DNA from: Mycobacterium sp. E787
GTDB taxonomy: Bacteria; Actinomycetota; Actinomycetes; Mycobacteriales; Mycobacteriaceae
Direction of reading: 5' to 3'
DNA length: 64,000 bases
Assembly (NCBI RefSeq): GCF_001668725.1
Contig: NZ_LZKL01000127.1
Coordinates: 62,001-126,000 of the forward strand
Part shown: positions 24,451 through 32,266 of the stretch, piece after piece
Numbering within the stretch: position 1 is the stretch's first letter
Layout: each line of letters starts with the position of its first letter
Position numbers and translations under genes: made by a program
Notes under the pieces: generated by a model
Seen by the model: the letters and a program-made list of their open reading frames with translations, nothing else
Databases searched by the model: none
Told to the model about the DNA's origin: nothing

Positions 24451-25034
24451 GGCGCGTTCCCTTCGGCGAGCTCGGTGACGAGCAGTCGGTGCAGCTGGCG
24501 GTGGACGACATCGAGGGGGGTGAGGTCGCGCCGCACCCGGGCCAGGACGATCGCGCCCTCCAGCGCCGAGGTCGTCAGCACCGCGAGCTCGTGGGCGCGG
24601 TCCGGCGCGATGCCGTCGGCGATGAGGCGCTGGGCGATCAGGTCCGACCACCGGTCGAACACCGCGGCCGCGCGCTCGACCACCGGCGCCATCCGCTCGC
24701 GGTCGGACTGCTCGCCGGCCTCGACGGAGACCGCGACGACGGGGCAGCCGGCGCGGAAGTCGGTCTCCAAGAGCTGGCGGCGGTACTTGTCGATGAGCGT
24801 GTCCAGCAGTTCCAGGCCGCCGCCGGCCTCGTCGATGACGGCGGCCACGTGCTCGCCGGCGTAGTCGACGGCCTCGCAGAGCAGCTGCGTCCGCCCGCCG
24901 GGGAAGTAGTGGTAGGCCGAGCCGCGCGGCGCGCCGCTGTGCTCGAGGACGTCCGAGATGGCGGTGGCATGCGCGCCGCGCTCCCTGATCAGCAGCGCGG
25001 CGGAAACCACCATCCGCTCGCGTGGGCTGCGCAT
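24447..25034 (-). CDS. TetR-family regulator of the molybdo-enzyme unit (Rv0196-like)
   Basis: A 195-aa TetR/AcrR regulator. The N-terminal HTH is MRSPRERMVVSAALLIRERG followed by TAISDVLEHSGAPRGSAYHYF (about 22-43). The ligand-binding domain carries FRAGCPVVAVSVE, typical of the LmrA/YxaF-like TetR subgroup. It is the first gene of an operon with the oxidoreductase, which it overlaps by four bases. A perfect 7-bp inverted repeat lies at its start codon, so autorepression is likely. The inducer is not apparent. Confidence 0.9.
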   Translation of the reverse strand: MRSPRERMVVSAALLIRERGAHATAISDVLEHSGAPRGSAYHYFPGGRTQLLCEAVDYAGEHVAAVIDEAGGGLELLDTLIDKYRRQLLETDFRAGCPVVAVSVEAGEQSDRERMAPVVERAAAVFDRWSDLIAQRLIADGIAPDRAHELAVLTTSALEGAIVLARVRRDLTPLDVVHRQLHRLLVTELAEGNAP

Positions 25035-25053
25035 ATGTATGATGCTATACATA
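25034..25053 (-). promoter_or_regulatory. Operator-like palindrome at the TetR start codon
   Basis: TATGTAT (25034-25040) and ATACATA (25047-25053) are perfect inverted arms around GATGCT. The dyad is AT-rich in a GC-rich background and touches the ATG, so a bound regulator would block a promoter whose transcript starts near the start codon. Confidence 0.6.
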
Positions 25054-25080
25054 ACCCCCGGGCCCGCGAAAGGGGCCCGG

Positions 25081-25130
25081 CAGTCGCAAAAGCCCCCCAT
25101 TCGTAGGCGAAAAGGGGGCTTTTGTGACTG
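25081..25130. terminator. Terminator-like palindrome after the L,D-transpeptidase gene (copy 4)
   Basis: CAGTCGCAAAAGCCCCC (25081-25097) pairs with GGGGGCTTTTGTGACTG (25114-25130) with one mismatch. It belongs to the same repeat family as copies 1-3 but reads CAGTC instead of CAGAC on both arms, a compensated change that preserves pairing. It ends the transpeptidase transcript before the TetR promoter. Confidence 0.8.
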
Positions 25131-25144
25131 CTCGGCTACGCCCG

Positions 25145-26131
25145 TCACGACATCCAGTCGGCGGACCCGTCGTTCTTCTTGTAGTCGCCGCCGGTGGAGT
25201 TCTTCACGACGATCGGGTCACCGGGACCGAAGTTGTCGAAGAACCACCGCGCGTTGGACGGGCTGATGTTGATGCAGCCGTGGCTGACGTCGCGCTTGCC
25301 CTGGTCGTCCACCGACCATGGCGCACTGTGCACATAGTCGCCGACGTTGTCGAAGCGGACCGCGTCCTCGACCGTCACCTTGTAGCCGTAGGTCGAGTTG
25401 ACCGGGACCCCGTAGGTCGAGGAGTCCATCACCACCGACGCCTTCTTGTCCTGCACGTAGTAGGTGCCATTGGGCGTCTGGTGGTTGCCGGACGTCATGC
25501 CCATCGACATCGGGAAGGTCTTCTCCACGGTGCCGTTGCGGGTGACGGTCAGCTGATGCGTGGCGTCGTCGGCCGTGGCGATCAGTGTGTCCCCGGTCTG
25601 GAAGCTCATCACGGTGCCGCCGGCGTCGACGGTCACCGCGGTGTGGGCGGGCCAGAAGCTCAGCGGGCGCCAGCGCAGCTGGGTCGGCGTCATCCAGTAG
25701 AACTTGCCCGGCACCGGCGGGGTCGACATCACGTGCACGGCGTCGATGGCCGCGCCCGCGTCCTCGACGGTCCCGGGGAAGTTGATGATGATCGGCTGGC
25801 CCACACCCACCGTCGACCCGGGCTTCGGGACGAACGACGGCGGACCGAACGGCGGGGTGCCGGTGAAGGCCGTCGGGTTCTGCCCGGCGGCGGGACCCGC
25901 GGCCGCGGGCGCGGCACCGGGGAAGGGCATCCATGGCGCCGGTGGCGGGGCCGCCAGGGGGTCGGCCGGCGCCGGCGGCGGCGACGGCGGTCCGGGAGGC
26001 GCGGCGACGACGCCCGGGTCGCCGGGGGCGGGGTCAGGGTCCGCCAGCGCGGGGCCGGCGCTCAGCACCAGCACACCGAGCATTGACGCCACTCCGGCTG
26101 CCTTCAGCGCCGCGAAGAGGCCCTTCGACAT
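25145..26131 (-). CDS. L,D-transpeptidase (LdtMt4/Rv0192-like)
   Basis: A 328-aa exported enzyme that forms or edits 3-3 peptidoglycan cross-links. A signal peptide (1 to about 36, ending PALADPDP) is followed by a long Pro/Ala linker (about 37-95), an Ig-like domain and the YkuD catalytic domain. The active-site motif is SHGCIN with His284 and catalytic Cys286. The ATG at 26131 has GGAGGG six bases upstream; the in-frame ATG two codons earlier would sit directly on that site. Position matches Rv0192. Rv0193c-Rv0195 of M. tuberculosis are not present between it and the TetR gene. Confidence 0.9.
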   Translation of the reverse strand: MSKGLFAALKAAGVASMLGVLVLSAGPALADPDPAPGDPGVVAAPPGPPSPPPAPADPLAAPPPAPWMPFPGAAPAAAGPAAGQNPTAFTGTPPFGPPSFVPKPGSTVGVGQPIIINFPGTVEDAGAAIDAVHVMSTPPVPGKFYWMTPTQLRWRPLSFWPAHTAVTVDAGGTVMSFQTGDTLIATADDATHQLTVTRNGTVEKTFPMSMGMTSGNHQTPNGTYYVQDKKASVVMDSSTYGVPVNSTYGYKVTVEDAVRFDNVGDYVHSAPWSVDDQGKRDVSHGCINISPSNARWFFDNFGPGDPIVVKNSTGGDYKKNDGSADWMS

Positions 26132-26249
26132 ATGCATCCCTCCAGTCGCCATCTAACGAAACAGTGTGGCATAGCGAGCTGGCCAGCTACCTCCGCCGAG
26201 GCCGTCGGCGGGCGGCCCGCCACGTGGTTTACGCTCTTGAGCTGCGCAG

Positions 26250-27491
26250 CTATGAATTGCGTGAGGTTGCCGCGGCTACGTCGAGCGTCTGCCGGTTGGC
26301 CGCCATGGCGACCAGGGCGGTGGCCATCAGGGCCGCCGAGGCGGTCAGCATCAGCGCGACGCTGCGCTCGTAGAGCAGCCCGCCGGCCAGCGAGCCGGCC
26401 ATGATGCCGACCTGAAACGCCGTCACGTACAGGCCCGACGCGCCGTCCGGGTCGTCGGCCCCGTTGCGCATCGCGGCGGATTGCATCATCGGCGACACGG
26501 CGGTGGCCATCGCGCCCCACAGGACGATCGCGGCCGTCCCCGTCAGGGCGGTCACCGCCGCCGGCGCGCCGCCGAACGCGAGCGCGGTCAGCACCACGAA
26601 CGCGGCGGTCAAGCCGGCCATGCAGAGTAGGACGGCTCCGCGGGGCCGCCGGTCCAGGGGGCGCGCCACCAAACCCACGGCCACCACGCCGGCGGCGCCG
26701 TAGGCGGCCAGCACCCAGGCGAGATTGGGCCCGCGCACGCCGACGACGTCGCGGATGATCACCACGATGTACGTGTAGGACACGAAGTGGCCCGTGACCC
26801 CGACCATGGTGATCAGGCTGACGATGATCAGCCGGCGGTTGCGGTGGTGCCGCGCCCGCGGACCCACGCATTTGAGCTGATCGTCGGTGAGCACCAGCTC
26901 GGGCAGCAACAGCCAGGCCGCCACGGTGACGACGGCCGCGGCGGCCGTAATGCACACCGCGGCCAGCCGCCAGCCCCACATCAGGCTCATGGCGGCGGTG
27001 AGCGGGCTGCCGATCACCAGCGCCAGGCTGGTGCCGACGTAGATCGACATCGTGGCGCGCCCCGCATGGCTGGGCGGCACCAGCCGGGTGGCGATCGGGG
27101 CGATGATCGACCACAGCAGCCCGTGGGTCACCGCACACAACACCCGCCCGACGGCCAGCACCGCGAAGTTGGGCGCCAGCGCCGAGATGAGCTGCGAGAC
27201 GGTCAGGCAGACCAGGCTGAACACCAGCGCGCGCCGGCGCGGCCAGTGCGCCGTCCAGCGCACCAGCGGGAACGTCGACAGGGCCGCCACCAGCGCGTAC
27301 CAGGACAGCAGCGTCCCGACCAGAACCACGCTGACGTGCAGGTTCCGCGCGATCGCCGACAGGGCGCCCACCGGCAGGAGTTCGGCCGTCACGTAGGTGA
27401 ACGCCGCGGCGGCCAGCACGGTCAGCTGCGCCGCGACCCGTGGCGTCCACGTTCGCGCGGCGGTGCTGGTGGCGGCAGTCATGGCGGTCAT
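26250..27491 (-). CDS. MFS drug-efflux-type transporter (Rv0191-like)
   Basis: A 413-aa major facilitator protein with about twelve membrane segments, beginning LTVLAAAAFTYVTAELLPVG. The loop between segments 2 and 3 has the usual basic motif (TAHWPRRRALVF). It resembles the AraJ/chloramphenicol-resistance-type proton antiporters; the substrate cannot be read from sequence. ATG 27491 gives the family length; an ATG three codons later (27482) is the alternative. It lies 119 bp downstream of ricR on the same strand, so it may be partly co-transcribed with it. Confidence 0.85.
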   Translation of the reverse strand: MTAMTAATSTAARTWTPRVAAQLTVLAAAAFTYVTAELLPVGALSAIARNLHVSVVLVGTLLSWYALVAALSTFPLVRWTAHWPRRRALVFSLVCLTVSQLISALAPNFAVLAVGRVLCAVTHGLLWSIIAPIATRLVPPSHAGRATMSIYVGTSLALVIGSPLTAAMSLMWGWRLAAVCITAAAAVVTVAAWLLLPELVLTDDQLKCVGPRARHHRNRRLIIVSLITMVGVTGHFVSYTYIVVIIRDVVGVRGPNLAWVLAAYGAAGVVAVGLVARPLDRRPRGAVLLCMAGLTAAFVVLTALAFGGAPAAVTALTGTAAIVLWGAMATAVSPMMQSAAMRNGADDPDGASGLYVTAFQVGIMAGSLAGGLLYERSVALMLTASAALMATALVAMAANRQTLDVAAATSRNS

Positions 27492-27610
27492 CGGTTGGGC
27501 ACGCAATCGGCCGGGCAAGGCTGCTGGGCGAGATCACGCTGCACCTACCGTACGCACCGCAACAATAGGTTCCCGCGAGTTAGCGGTTCAACACGCCCAC
27601 CGACGAGCGG

Positions 27611-27901
27611 TCAGGACCGCACCAGGCGCGCGATCGCTGCCGACGCCTCGGCCAGCTTCTCGTCGGCATCGTCGCCGCCCTCGGCCACCGCGCGCGTGAC
27701 GCAGTGGCCCAGGTGCTCGTCGAGCAGGTTCAGCGCCACCGAGCGCAGGGCGCTGTTGACGGCGCTGATCTGGGTGAGGACGTCGATGCAGTATTTGTCT
27801 TCCTCGATCATCCGCGCGATCCCGCGCACCTGTCCCTCGATGCGCCGCAGCCGCTTGGCGTAGTTGTCCTTCTGCTGCGAATATCCGTGTGCGCTCGTCA
27901 C
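27611..27901 (-). CDS. ricR: RicR, copper-responsive CsoR-family repressor
   Basis: A 96-aa all-helical repressor of the CsoR family. The Cu(I) ligands are conserved as Cys38, His63 and Cys67 (YCIDVL; HLGHC). RicR in M. tuberculosis represses its own gene, mymT, lpqS and other copper genes and is released by Cu(I). The GTG start lies six bases downstream of a TAGACT -10, indicating a leaderless transcript, and an operator palindrome lies just upstream. mymT with the same operator is 4 kb away in this window. Confidence 0.95.
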   Translation of the reverse strand: MTSAHGYSQQKDNYAKRLRRIEGQVRGIARMIEEDKYCIDVLTQISAVNSALRSVALNLLDEHLGHCVTRAVAEGGDDADEKLAEASAAIARLVRS

Positions 27902-27916
27902 CGCTCGAGTCTACCC

Positions 27917-27935
27917 CATACCCCGACGGGGTATG
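27917..27935. promoter_or_regulatory. RicR operator at ricR
   Basis: CATACCC (27917-27923) and GGGTATG (27929-27935) are perfect inverted arms around the 5-bp spacer CGACG. The geometry (7-bp arms, 5-bp spacer, TACCC/GGGTA core) equals that of the operator at mymT. It lies immediately upstream of the TAGACT -10 (27913-27908) of ricR, a position suited to autorepression. Confidence 0.85.
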
Positions 27936-27978
27936 ACCCGCGCGTCTGCGGGGGCGATCGCCCCGGCATACTTGCACG

Positions 27979-29715
27979 ATGAATTCAGGGCAGGCCACAC
28001 CCACGGATTCGGCGCCACCGAAAAGGGATGCCGACATCAAACCGCGCAGCCGTGACGTCACCGACGGCCTGGAGAAGGCCGCCGCCCGGGGCATGTTGCG
28101 CGCCGTCGGCATGGGCGACGAGGACTTCGCCAAGCCGCAGATCGGGGTCGCGTCGTCCTGGAACGAGATCACGCCGTGCAACCTCTCGCTGGACCGGCTC
28201 GCCACGGCGGTCAAGGAGGGCGTGTTCTCGGCCGGCGGCTACCCCCTCGAGTTCGGCACCATCTCGGTCTCCGACGGCATCTCGATGGGGCACGAGGGGA
28301 TGCATTTCTCGCTGGTGTCCCGCGAGGTGATCGCCGACAGCGTCGAGACCGTGATGCAGGCCGAGCGGCTCGACGGCTCGGTGCTGTTGGCCGGCTGCGA
28401 CAAGTCGCTGCCCGGCATGCTGATGGCCGCCGCGCGGCTGGACCTGGCGGCCGTGTTCCTCTACGCCGGCTCGATCCTGCCGGGGGTGGCCAAGCTGTCC
28501 GACGGCAGCGAGCGTGAGGTCACGATCATCGACGCGTTCGAGGCGGTGGGCGCGTGCGCCCGCGGCCTGATGCCCCGCGAGGACGTCGACGCCATCGAGC
28601 GGGCGATCTGCCCGGGCGAGGGCGCGTGCGGCGGCATGTACACCGCCAACACCATGGCCAGCGCCGCCGAGGCGCTCGGCATGTCGCTGCCGGGCAGCGC
28701 CGCGCCGCCGGCGACCGACCGGCGCCGCGACGGGTTCGCGCGCCGCAGCGGCGAGGCCGTCGTCGAGCTGCTGCGGCGCGGCATCACCGCGCGCGACATC
28801 CTCACCAAGGAGGCCTTCGACAACGCGATCGCGGTGGTGATGGCGTTCGGCGGCTCGACGAACGCGGTGCTGCACCTGCTGGCCATCGCCCACGAGGCCG
28901 AAGTCGCGCTCACCCTCGACGACTTCAGCCGGATCGGGTCGAAGGTGCCGCACCTGGCCGACGTCAAGCCGTTCGGCCGGCATGTCATGTCCCACGTCGA
29001 CCACATCGGCGGCGTGCCGGTGATCATGAAGGCGCTGCTGGACGCGGGCCTGCTGAACGGCGACTGCCTGACGGTCACCGGCCGGACCGTGGCCGACAAC
29101 CTGGCCGCCATCGCACCGCCCGACCCGGACGGCAAGGTGCTGCGGGCCCTGGACAACCCGATCCACCCGACCGGCGGCATCACCATCCTGCACGGATCAC
29201 TGGCTCCCGAAGGCGCGGTGGTCAAGACGGCCGGGTTCGACTCCGACGTGTTCGAAGGCACCGCAAGGGTTTTCGACGGCGAGCGCGCCGCGCTGGACGC
29301 CCTCGAGGACGGCACCATCACCAAGGGCGACGCCGTGGTGATCCGCTACGAGGGCCCCAAGGGCGGCCCCGGCATGCGCGAGATGCTCGCCATCACCGGT
29401 GCGATCAAGGGCGCCGGGCTGGGCAAGGACGTGCTGCTGCTGACCGACGGCCGGTTCTCCGGCGGCACGACCGGGCTGTGCGTGGGACACGTCGCGCCGG
29501 AGGCCGTCGACGGCGGACCCATCGCCCTGCTGCGCGACGGCGACCAAATCCGCCTCGACGTGGCCGGCCGCACCCTGGACGTGCTCGCCGATCCGGCCGA
29601 ATTCGAGTCACGGCGAAGGGATTTCAGCCCTCCGCCGCCCCGCTACAAGACCGGGGTGTTGGCCAAGTACGTCAAGCTGGTCAGCTCGGCGGCGATCGGC
29701 GCGGTCTGCGGCTAG
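27979..29715 (+). CDS. ilvD: Dihydroxy-acid dehydratase
   Basis: A 578-aa IlvD that dehydrates 2,3-dihydroxy acids in valine, leucine and isoleucine synthesis. Cluster cysteines are Cys67 (NEITPCNLSL), Cys140 (GCDKSLPGM) and Cys217 (GACGGMYTANTM); the three-Cys pattern fits a [2Fe-2S]/[4Fe-4S] DHAD. The C-terminal DGRFSGGTTGLCVGH block is typical. The ATG is preceded by a -10-like CATACT six bases upstream, suggesting a leaderless mRNA. It diverges from ricR across 77 bp that contain the RicR operator. Iron-sulfur dehydratases are known copper-sensitive targets, so the proximity may matter. Confidence 0.97.
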   Translation: MNSGQATPTDSAPPKRDADIKPRSRDVTDGLEKAAARGMLRAVGMGDEDFAKPQIGVASSWNEITPCNLSLDRLATAVKEGVFSAGGYPLEFGTISVSDGISMGHEGMHFSLVSREVIADSVETVMQAERLDGSVLLAGCDKSLPGMLMAAARLDLAAVFLYAGSILPGVAKLSDGSEREVTIIDAFEAVGACARGLMPREDVDAIERAICPGEGACGGMYTANTMASAAEALGMSLPGSAAPPATDRRRDGFARRSGEAVVELLRRGITARDILTKEAFDNAIAVVMAFGGSTNAVLHLLAIAHEAEVALTLDDFSRIGSKVPHLADVKPFGRHVMSHVDHIGGVPVIMKALLDAGLLNGDCLTVTGRTVADNLAAIAPPDPDGKVLRALDNPIHPTGGITILHGSLAPEGAVVKTAGFDSDVFEGTARVFDGERAALDALEDGTITKGDAVVIRYEGPKGGPGMREMLAITGAIKGAGLGKDVLLLTDGRFSGGTTGLCVGHVAPEAVDGGPIALLRDGDQIRLDVAGRTLDVLADPAEFESRRRDFSPPPPRYKTGVLAKYVKLVSSAAIGAVCG

Positions 29716-30152
29716 CCCCGGGTCGCCGCCTCGCGCGTGCGCATGCCGAAATAGGCGGCGTTGAGGCCGACGACCGTCAGCAGCGCACCCGCGACGACGT
29801 TCGACCAGATCATGCCCGTCGTCGGCTCGAAACCGCGCAGGGCCCACGGCGACACGACGAGCCAGACGCCGAGCACCGGCAGCGTCCAGGTCATGCCGTG
29901 CGCGCGGTCCAGCGCCGTGGCGAACCCGTACGCCAGGAATGCCACCGCGAGCCCCGCGATGAGGTCGGACGTGGCGAGCGGTGCCGTCGCGCTGAACCCG
30001 ACGATCCACGGCGACGCGGCGACGTACAGGCCCGTCAGCAGGGCCACGCCGAAGGTGACATGCGCACTCGTCGACTCGGCGACGCGCTCGTAATTCGCGC
30101 GCAGGGCCAACAGATCGGGGTGGTGATCGATTGATGAATGGACCGTGCTCAT
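29712..30152 (-). CDS. SPW-repeat membrane protein (Rv0188-like)
   Basis: A 146-aa small membrane protein with four hydrophobic segments in two similar halves, each with an SPW motif (ASPWIVGF and SPWALRGF). Function is unknown. The N-terminal MSTVHSSIDHHPDLLAL is soluble and charged. ATG 30152 is preceded by AAAGG; in-frame sequence upstream is not protein-like. It is convergent with ilvD, whose stop it overlaps by four bases. Confidence 0.85.
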   Translation of the reverse strand: MSTVHSSIDHHPDLLALRANYERVAESTSAHVTFGVALLTGLYVAASPWIVGFSATAPLATSDLIAGLAVAFLAYGFATALDRAHGMTWTLPVLGVWLVVSPWALRGFEPTTGMIWSNVVAGALLTVVGLNAAYFGMRTREAATRG

Positions 30153-30273
30153 TTTGTGACCTTTCTGTAATGCAGCAAGCTCGTTGTGCGACAAGCACAG
30201 TGGGCCGCGCTGCAACCCATCCATCCGCTGTCAAGATTACGCCCGATCGACCAACCGCGTAGCGTCGTAAGTC

Positions 30274-31257
30274 GTGGACATCGCCGACCGATTGCGGCTC
30301 GACGTTCCGGTGGGCCAGGCCGGAATGGGTGGCGGCCTGGCGACCGCGCCGCTGGCGGCCGCGGTCGCCAAAGCGGGCGGCCTCGGAACGCTCGGCATCG
30401 CCACCCCACGCCAATTGCGGGCGTGGATCGGTCGGGTGCGCGCCGAGGCGCCCGGGCGCGCGGTTGCGGTGAACCTGTTGCTGCCCTTCGTTCATCGCCA
30501 CCACGTCGCGGCGTGCGTGGACGCCCGCGTGGACGTGGTGGTGCTTGCGTTCGGCGAAAAGCGGGGACTCGTCGAGCACCTGCGCGACGCGGGAGTGTTC
30601 GTCTTCGTGATGGTCGGCACCGAGGCGCAGGCGCGCGTCGCAATCGCCTGGGGCGCCGACGGTTTGATCGCCCAGGGCCGGGAGGCCGGCGGCCACCTGG
30701 TGGGAACGATGCCGGCCCTGGACTTCCTGCCCCACGCCATGGGGGTGGCCGGCAACCGACCGGTCTTCCTGGCCGGCGGCATCGCCACCGCCGCCGACAC
30801 CCGCGCCGCGCTGGATGCCGGCGCCGCCGGCGTCATCGCCGGCACGCGGTTCCTCCTGACGCACGAGGCCAACGCGAGCCGGGGCTATCAGCAACGGGTC
30901 CTGCAGGCGGACAGGACGATTGAGACGAACCTTTTCGGGCTGAGCTGGCCGTTGCGCCACCGGGTGGTGCCCAACGCGGCCACCCGCCGCTGGTGCGGCG
31001 CCGACGGGAGGGCCAAGGCGCTGCCCGCCGCCCTCAACGCGGCCAGCCGCCCGCTGTCGGTGTTGGGCTATTTCGACGCGGGCGCGCTGATGCGCCTGCA
31101 GTCGCCGGCCGTCCCGGTCTTCACACCGCTGGCCCCGGTGGCCGGGATGCCCGAGTCCCGGCTGGACAGCGCCGCCCTGTACGCGGGCGAAACCGCGCTG
31201 CGCATCGACGAACTCACCTCCGCCGAGCAGGCCGTCGAGGACCTCACGCCGCGCTGA
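30274..31257 (+). CDS. Nitronate monooxygenase (2-nitropropane dioxygenase family)
   Basis: A 327-aa FMN-dependent TIM-barrel enzyme that oxidises alkyl nitronates, possibly in defence against nitro-toxins such as propionate-3-nitronate. Family motifs include GQAGMGGGLATAPLAAAV (14-31), VNLLLPF, QGREAGGHLVG (about 134-144) and FLAGGIATAAD, with the phosphate-binding GTRFLLTHEA. The GTG start follows a TAGCGT hexamer by eight bases. I do not recall this gene between Rv0188 and Rv0187 of M. tuberculosis, so it looks like an addition. Its end overlaps the convergent methyltransferase gene by 14 bp. Confidence 0.85.
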   Translation: MDIADRLRLDVPVGQAGMGGGLATAPLAAAVAKAGGLGTLGIATPRQLRAWIGRVRAEAPGRAVAVNLLLPFVHRHHVAACVDARVDVVVLAFGEKRGLVEHLRDAGVFVFVMVGTEAQARVAIAWGADGLIAQGREAGGHLVGTMPALDFLPHAMGVAGNRPVFLAGGIATAADTRAALDAGAAGVIAGTRFLLTHEANASRGYQQRVLQADRTIETNLFGLSWPLRHRVVPNAATRRWCGADGRAKALPAALNAASRPLSVLGYFDAGALMRLQSPAVPVFTPLAPVAGMPESRLDSAALYAGETALRIDELTSAEQAVEDLTPR

Positions 31258-31921
31258 CGCCGTTGCGCACCAGCGCGACCGCGAAACCGTCCCAGTGCTT
31301 GGCCCCGACGGTCTGGATCACCGCCGTGTCGAGCCGCGGGTGCTCGCCCATCGCCTGCAACGTCTGCCGCGTCGCCTGCACCCGGGCGTCGTCGGACTCC
31401 GCATCCAGGATGCGCCCCTCACGAATGACGTTGTCCACCACGATGACTGATCCGGGACGAGCCAGCCGGACCGCCCACTCGAGATATGCGGCGTAGTTCT
31501 CCTTGTCGGCGTCGATGAACACCAGGTCGAAGGGCTCGCCGTTCAGGGTCGGCAAGGTGTCCAGCGCGGCGCCGACGATCACCTCGACGCGGTCGCCCAC
31601 GCCGGCCCGTTGCAGGTTGGAGCGCGCGACCTCGGCGTGCCGGCGCTCGTATTCCAGCGTCACCACGCGACCTTCGGGTCCCGCTCCGCGCGCCAGCCAG
31701 ATGGTGCTGAAGCCGCCCAGCGTGCCGATCTCGAGGATGCGCCGCGCGCCGATCGCACCGGCCAGCAAGGACAGGAACTTGCCCTGCTGCGCCGAGACCG
31801 CGATCTTGGGCAGGCCGGCCGCGTCGCTGGCCTCCAGCGCCGCGATCAGGGCCTGATCTTCGCCGACCACCGTGCTGTCCAGGAATGCGTCGACGTCTTG
31901 CGGTGTGGGGTCGTGGCTCAT
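31244..31921 (-). CDS. SAM-dependent O-methyltransferase (Rv0187-like)
   Basis: A 225-aa class I methyltransferase of the caffeoyl-CoA/catechol O-methyltransferase family. The SAM site is LEIGTLGGFSTIWLA and the metal/catalytic region is FDLVFIDADKENY followed by VVDNVIREG. The natural substrate is unknown. The start is taken at MSHDPTPQ; a start three codons earlier is possible. It is divergent from mymT, and the RicR operator lies between them, so it may also respond to copper. Confidence 0.88.
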   Translation of the reverse strand: MSHDPTPQDVDAFLDSTVVGEDQALIAALEASDAAGLPKIAVSAQQGKFLSLLAGAIGARRILEIGTLGGFSTIWLARGAGPEGRVVTLEYERRHAEVARSNLQRAGVGDRVEVIVGAALDTLPTLNGEPFDLVFIDADKENYAAYLEWAVRLARPGSVIVVDNVIREGRILDAESDDARVQATRQTLQAMGEHPRLDTAVIQTVGAKHWDGFAVALVRNGVSAA

Positions 31922-31962
31922 GACGTCCACGCTACCGGGCCCGGCGCGCTTCGCGCCGCCTA

Positions 31963-31990
31963 TTTACGATATACCCGTGGGGGGTATAGA
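31963..31990 (+). promoter_or_regulatory. mymT promoter with embedded RicR operator
   Basis: The perfect palindrome TATACCC-GTGGG-GGGTATA occupies 31970-31988, with the same 7-5-7 geometry as the ricR operator. It overlaps a promoter of TTTACG (31963-31968), a 16-bp spacer and TATAGA (31985-31990). A repressor bound here would occlude the -10. The transcript would have a leader of about 52 nt before mymT. Confidence 0.85.
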
Positions 31991-32049
31991 GTGGCCGCGT
32001 GGTGTTCCACAACGTGTGAGTCCACAACACAGAGAAGGGTGATGAAAAG

Positions 32050-32196
32050 ATGGCGACCTATGACGCGGGAACCCTGTTGACGTGTGGCCACGAGGGCTGC
32101 GGATGTCGCGTTCGCATCGAGGTGCCGTGCCACTGCTCCGGCGCCGGTGAGCCGTACCGCTGCACCTGCGGCGACGAGCTGACCCCGGTCGAGTAG
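32050..32196 (+). CDS. mymT: MymT, copper-binding metallothionein
   Basis: A 48-aa Cys-rich protein that binds several Cu(I) ions and protects mycobacteria from copper. Seven cysteines are present (12, 17, 19, 27, 29, 38, 40) in C-x4-C-x-C, C-x-C and C-x-C groups; the frame ends GDELTPVE. It matches the M. tuberculosis MymT core, which is annotated five residues longer at the N-terminus. A purine-rich AGAGAAGG lies upstream of the ATG. The RicR operator at 31970-31988 makes it a RicR regulon member. It is followed by an 18-bp perfect inverted repeat. Confidence 0.95.
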   Translation: MATYDAGTLLTCGHEGCGCRVRIEVPCHCSGAGEPYRCTCGDELTPVE

Positions 32197-32207
32197 CCCA
32201 GGGCCCG

Positions 32208-32266
32208 CCGGTCGCGCGTTCGGGCCGTCAAGAGTCGTGGCGATCACCGCCCGAACGCGCGACCGG
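32208..32266. terminator. 18-bp perfect inverted repeat between mymT and bglS
   Basis: CCGGTCGCGCGTTCGGGC (32208-32225) and its exact reverse complement (32249-32266) flank a 23-nt loop. It begins 12 nt after the mymT stop. The right arm lies inside the final codons of bglS (GRAFGR). It is a very stable GC hairpin without a U tract. It probably terminates both convergent transcripts. Confidence 0.6.

Noticed and set aside
281..25133. Repeated palindromes as a CRISPR array
   Set aside because: The copies are kilobases apart, are inverted repeats at gene ends and have no regular spacers or cas genes.
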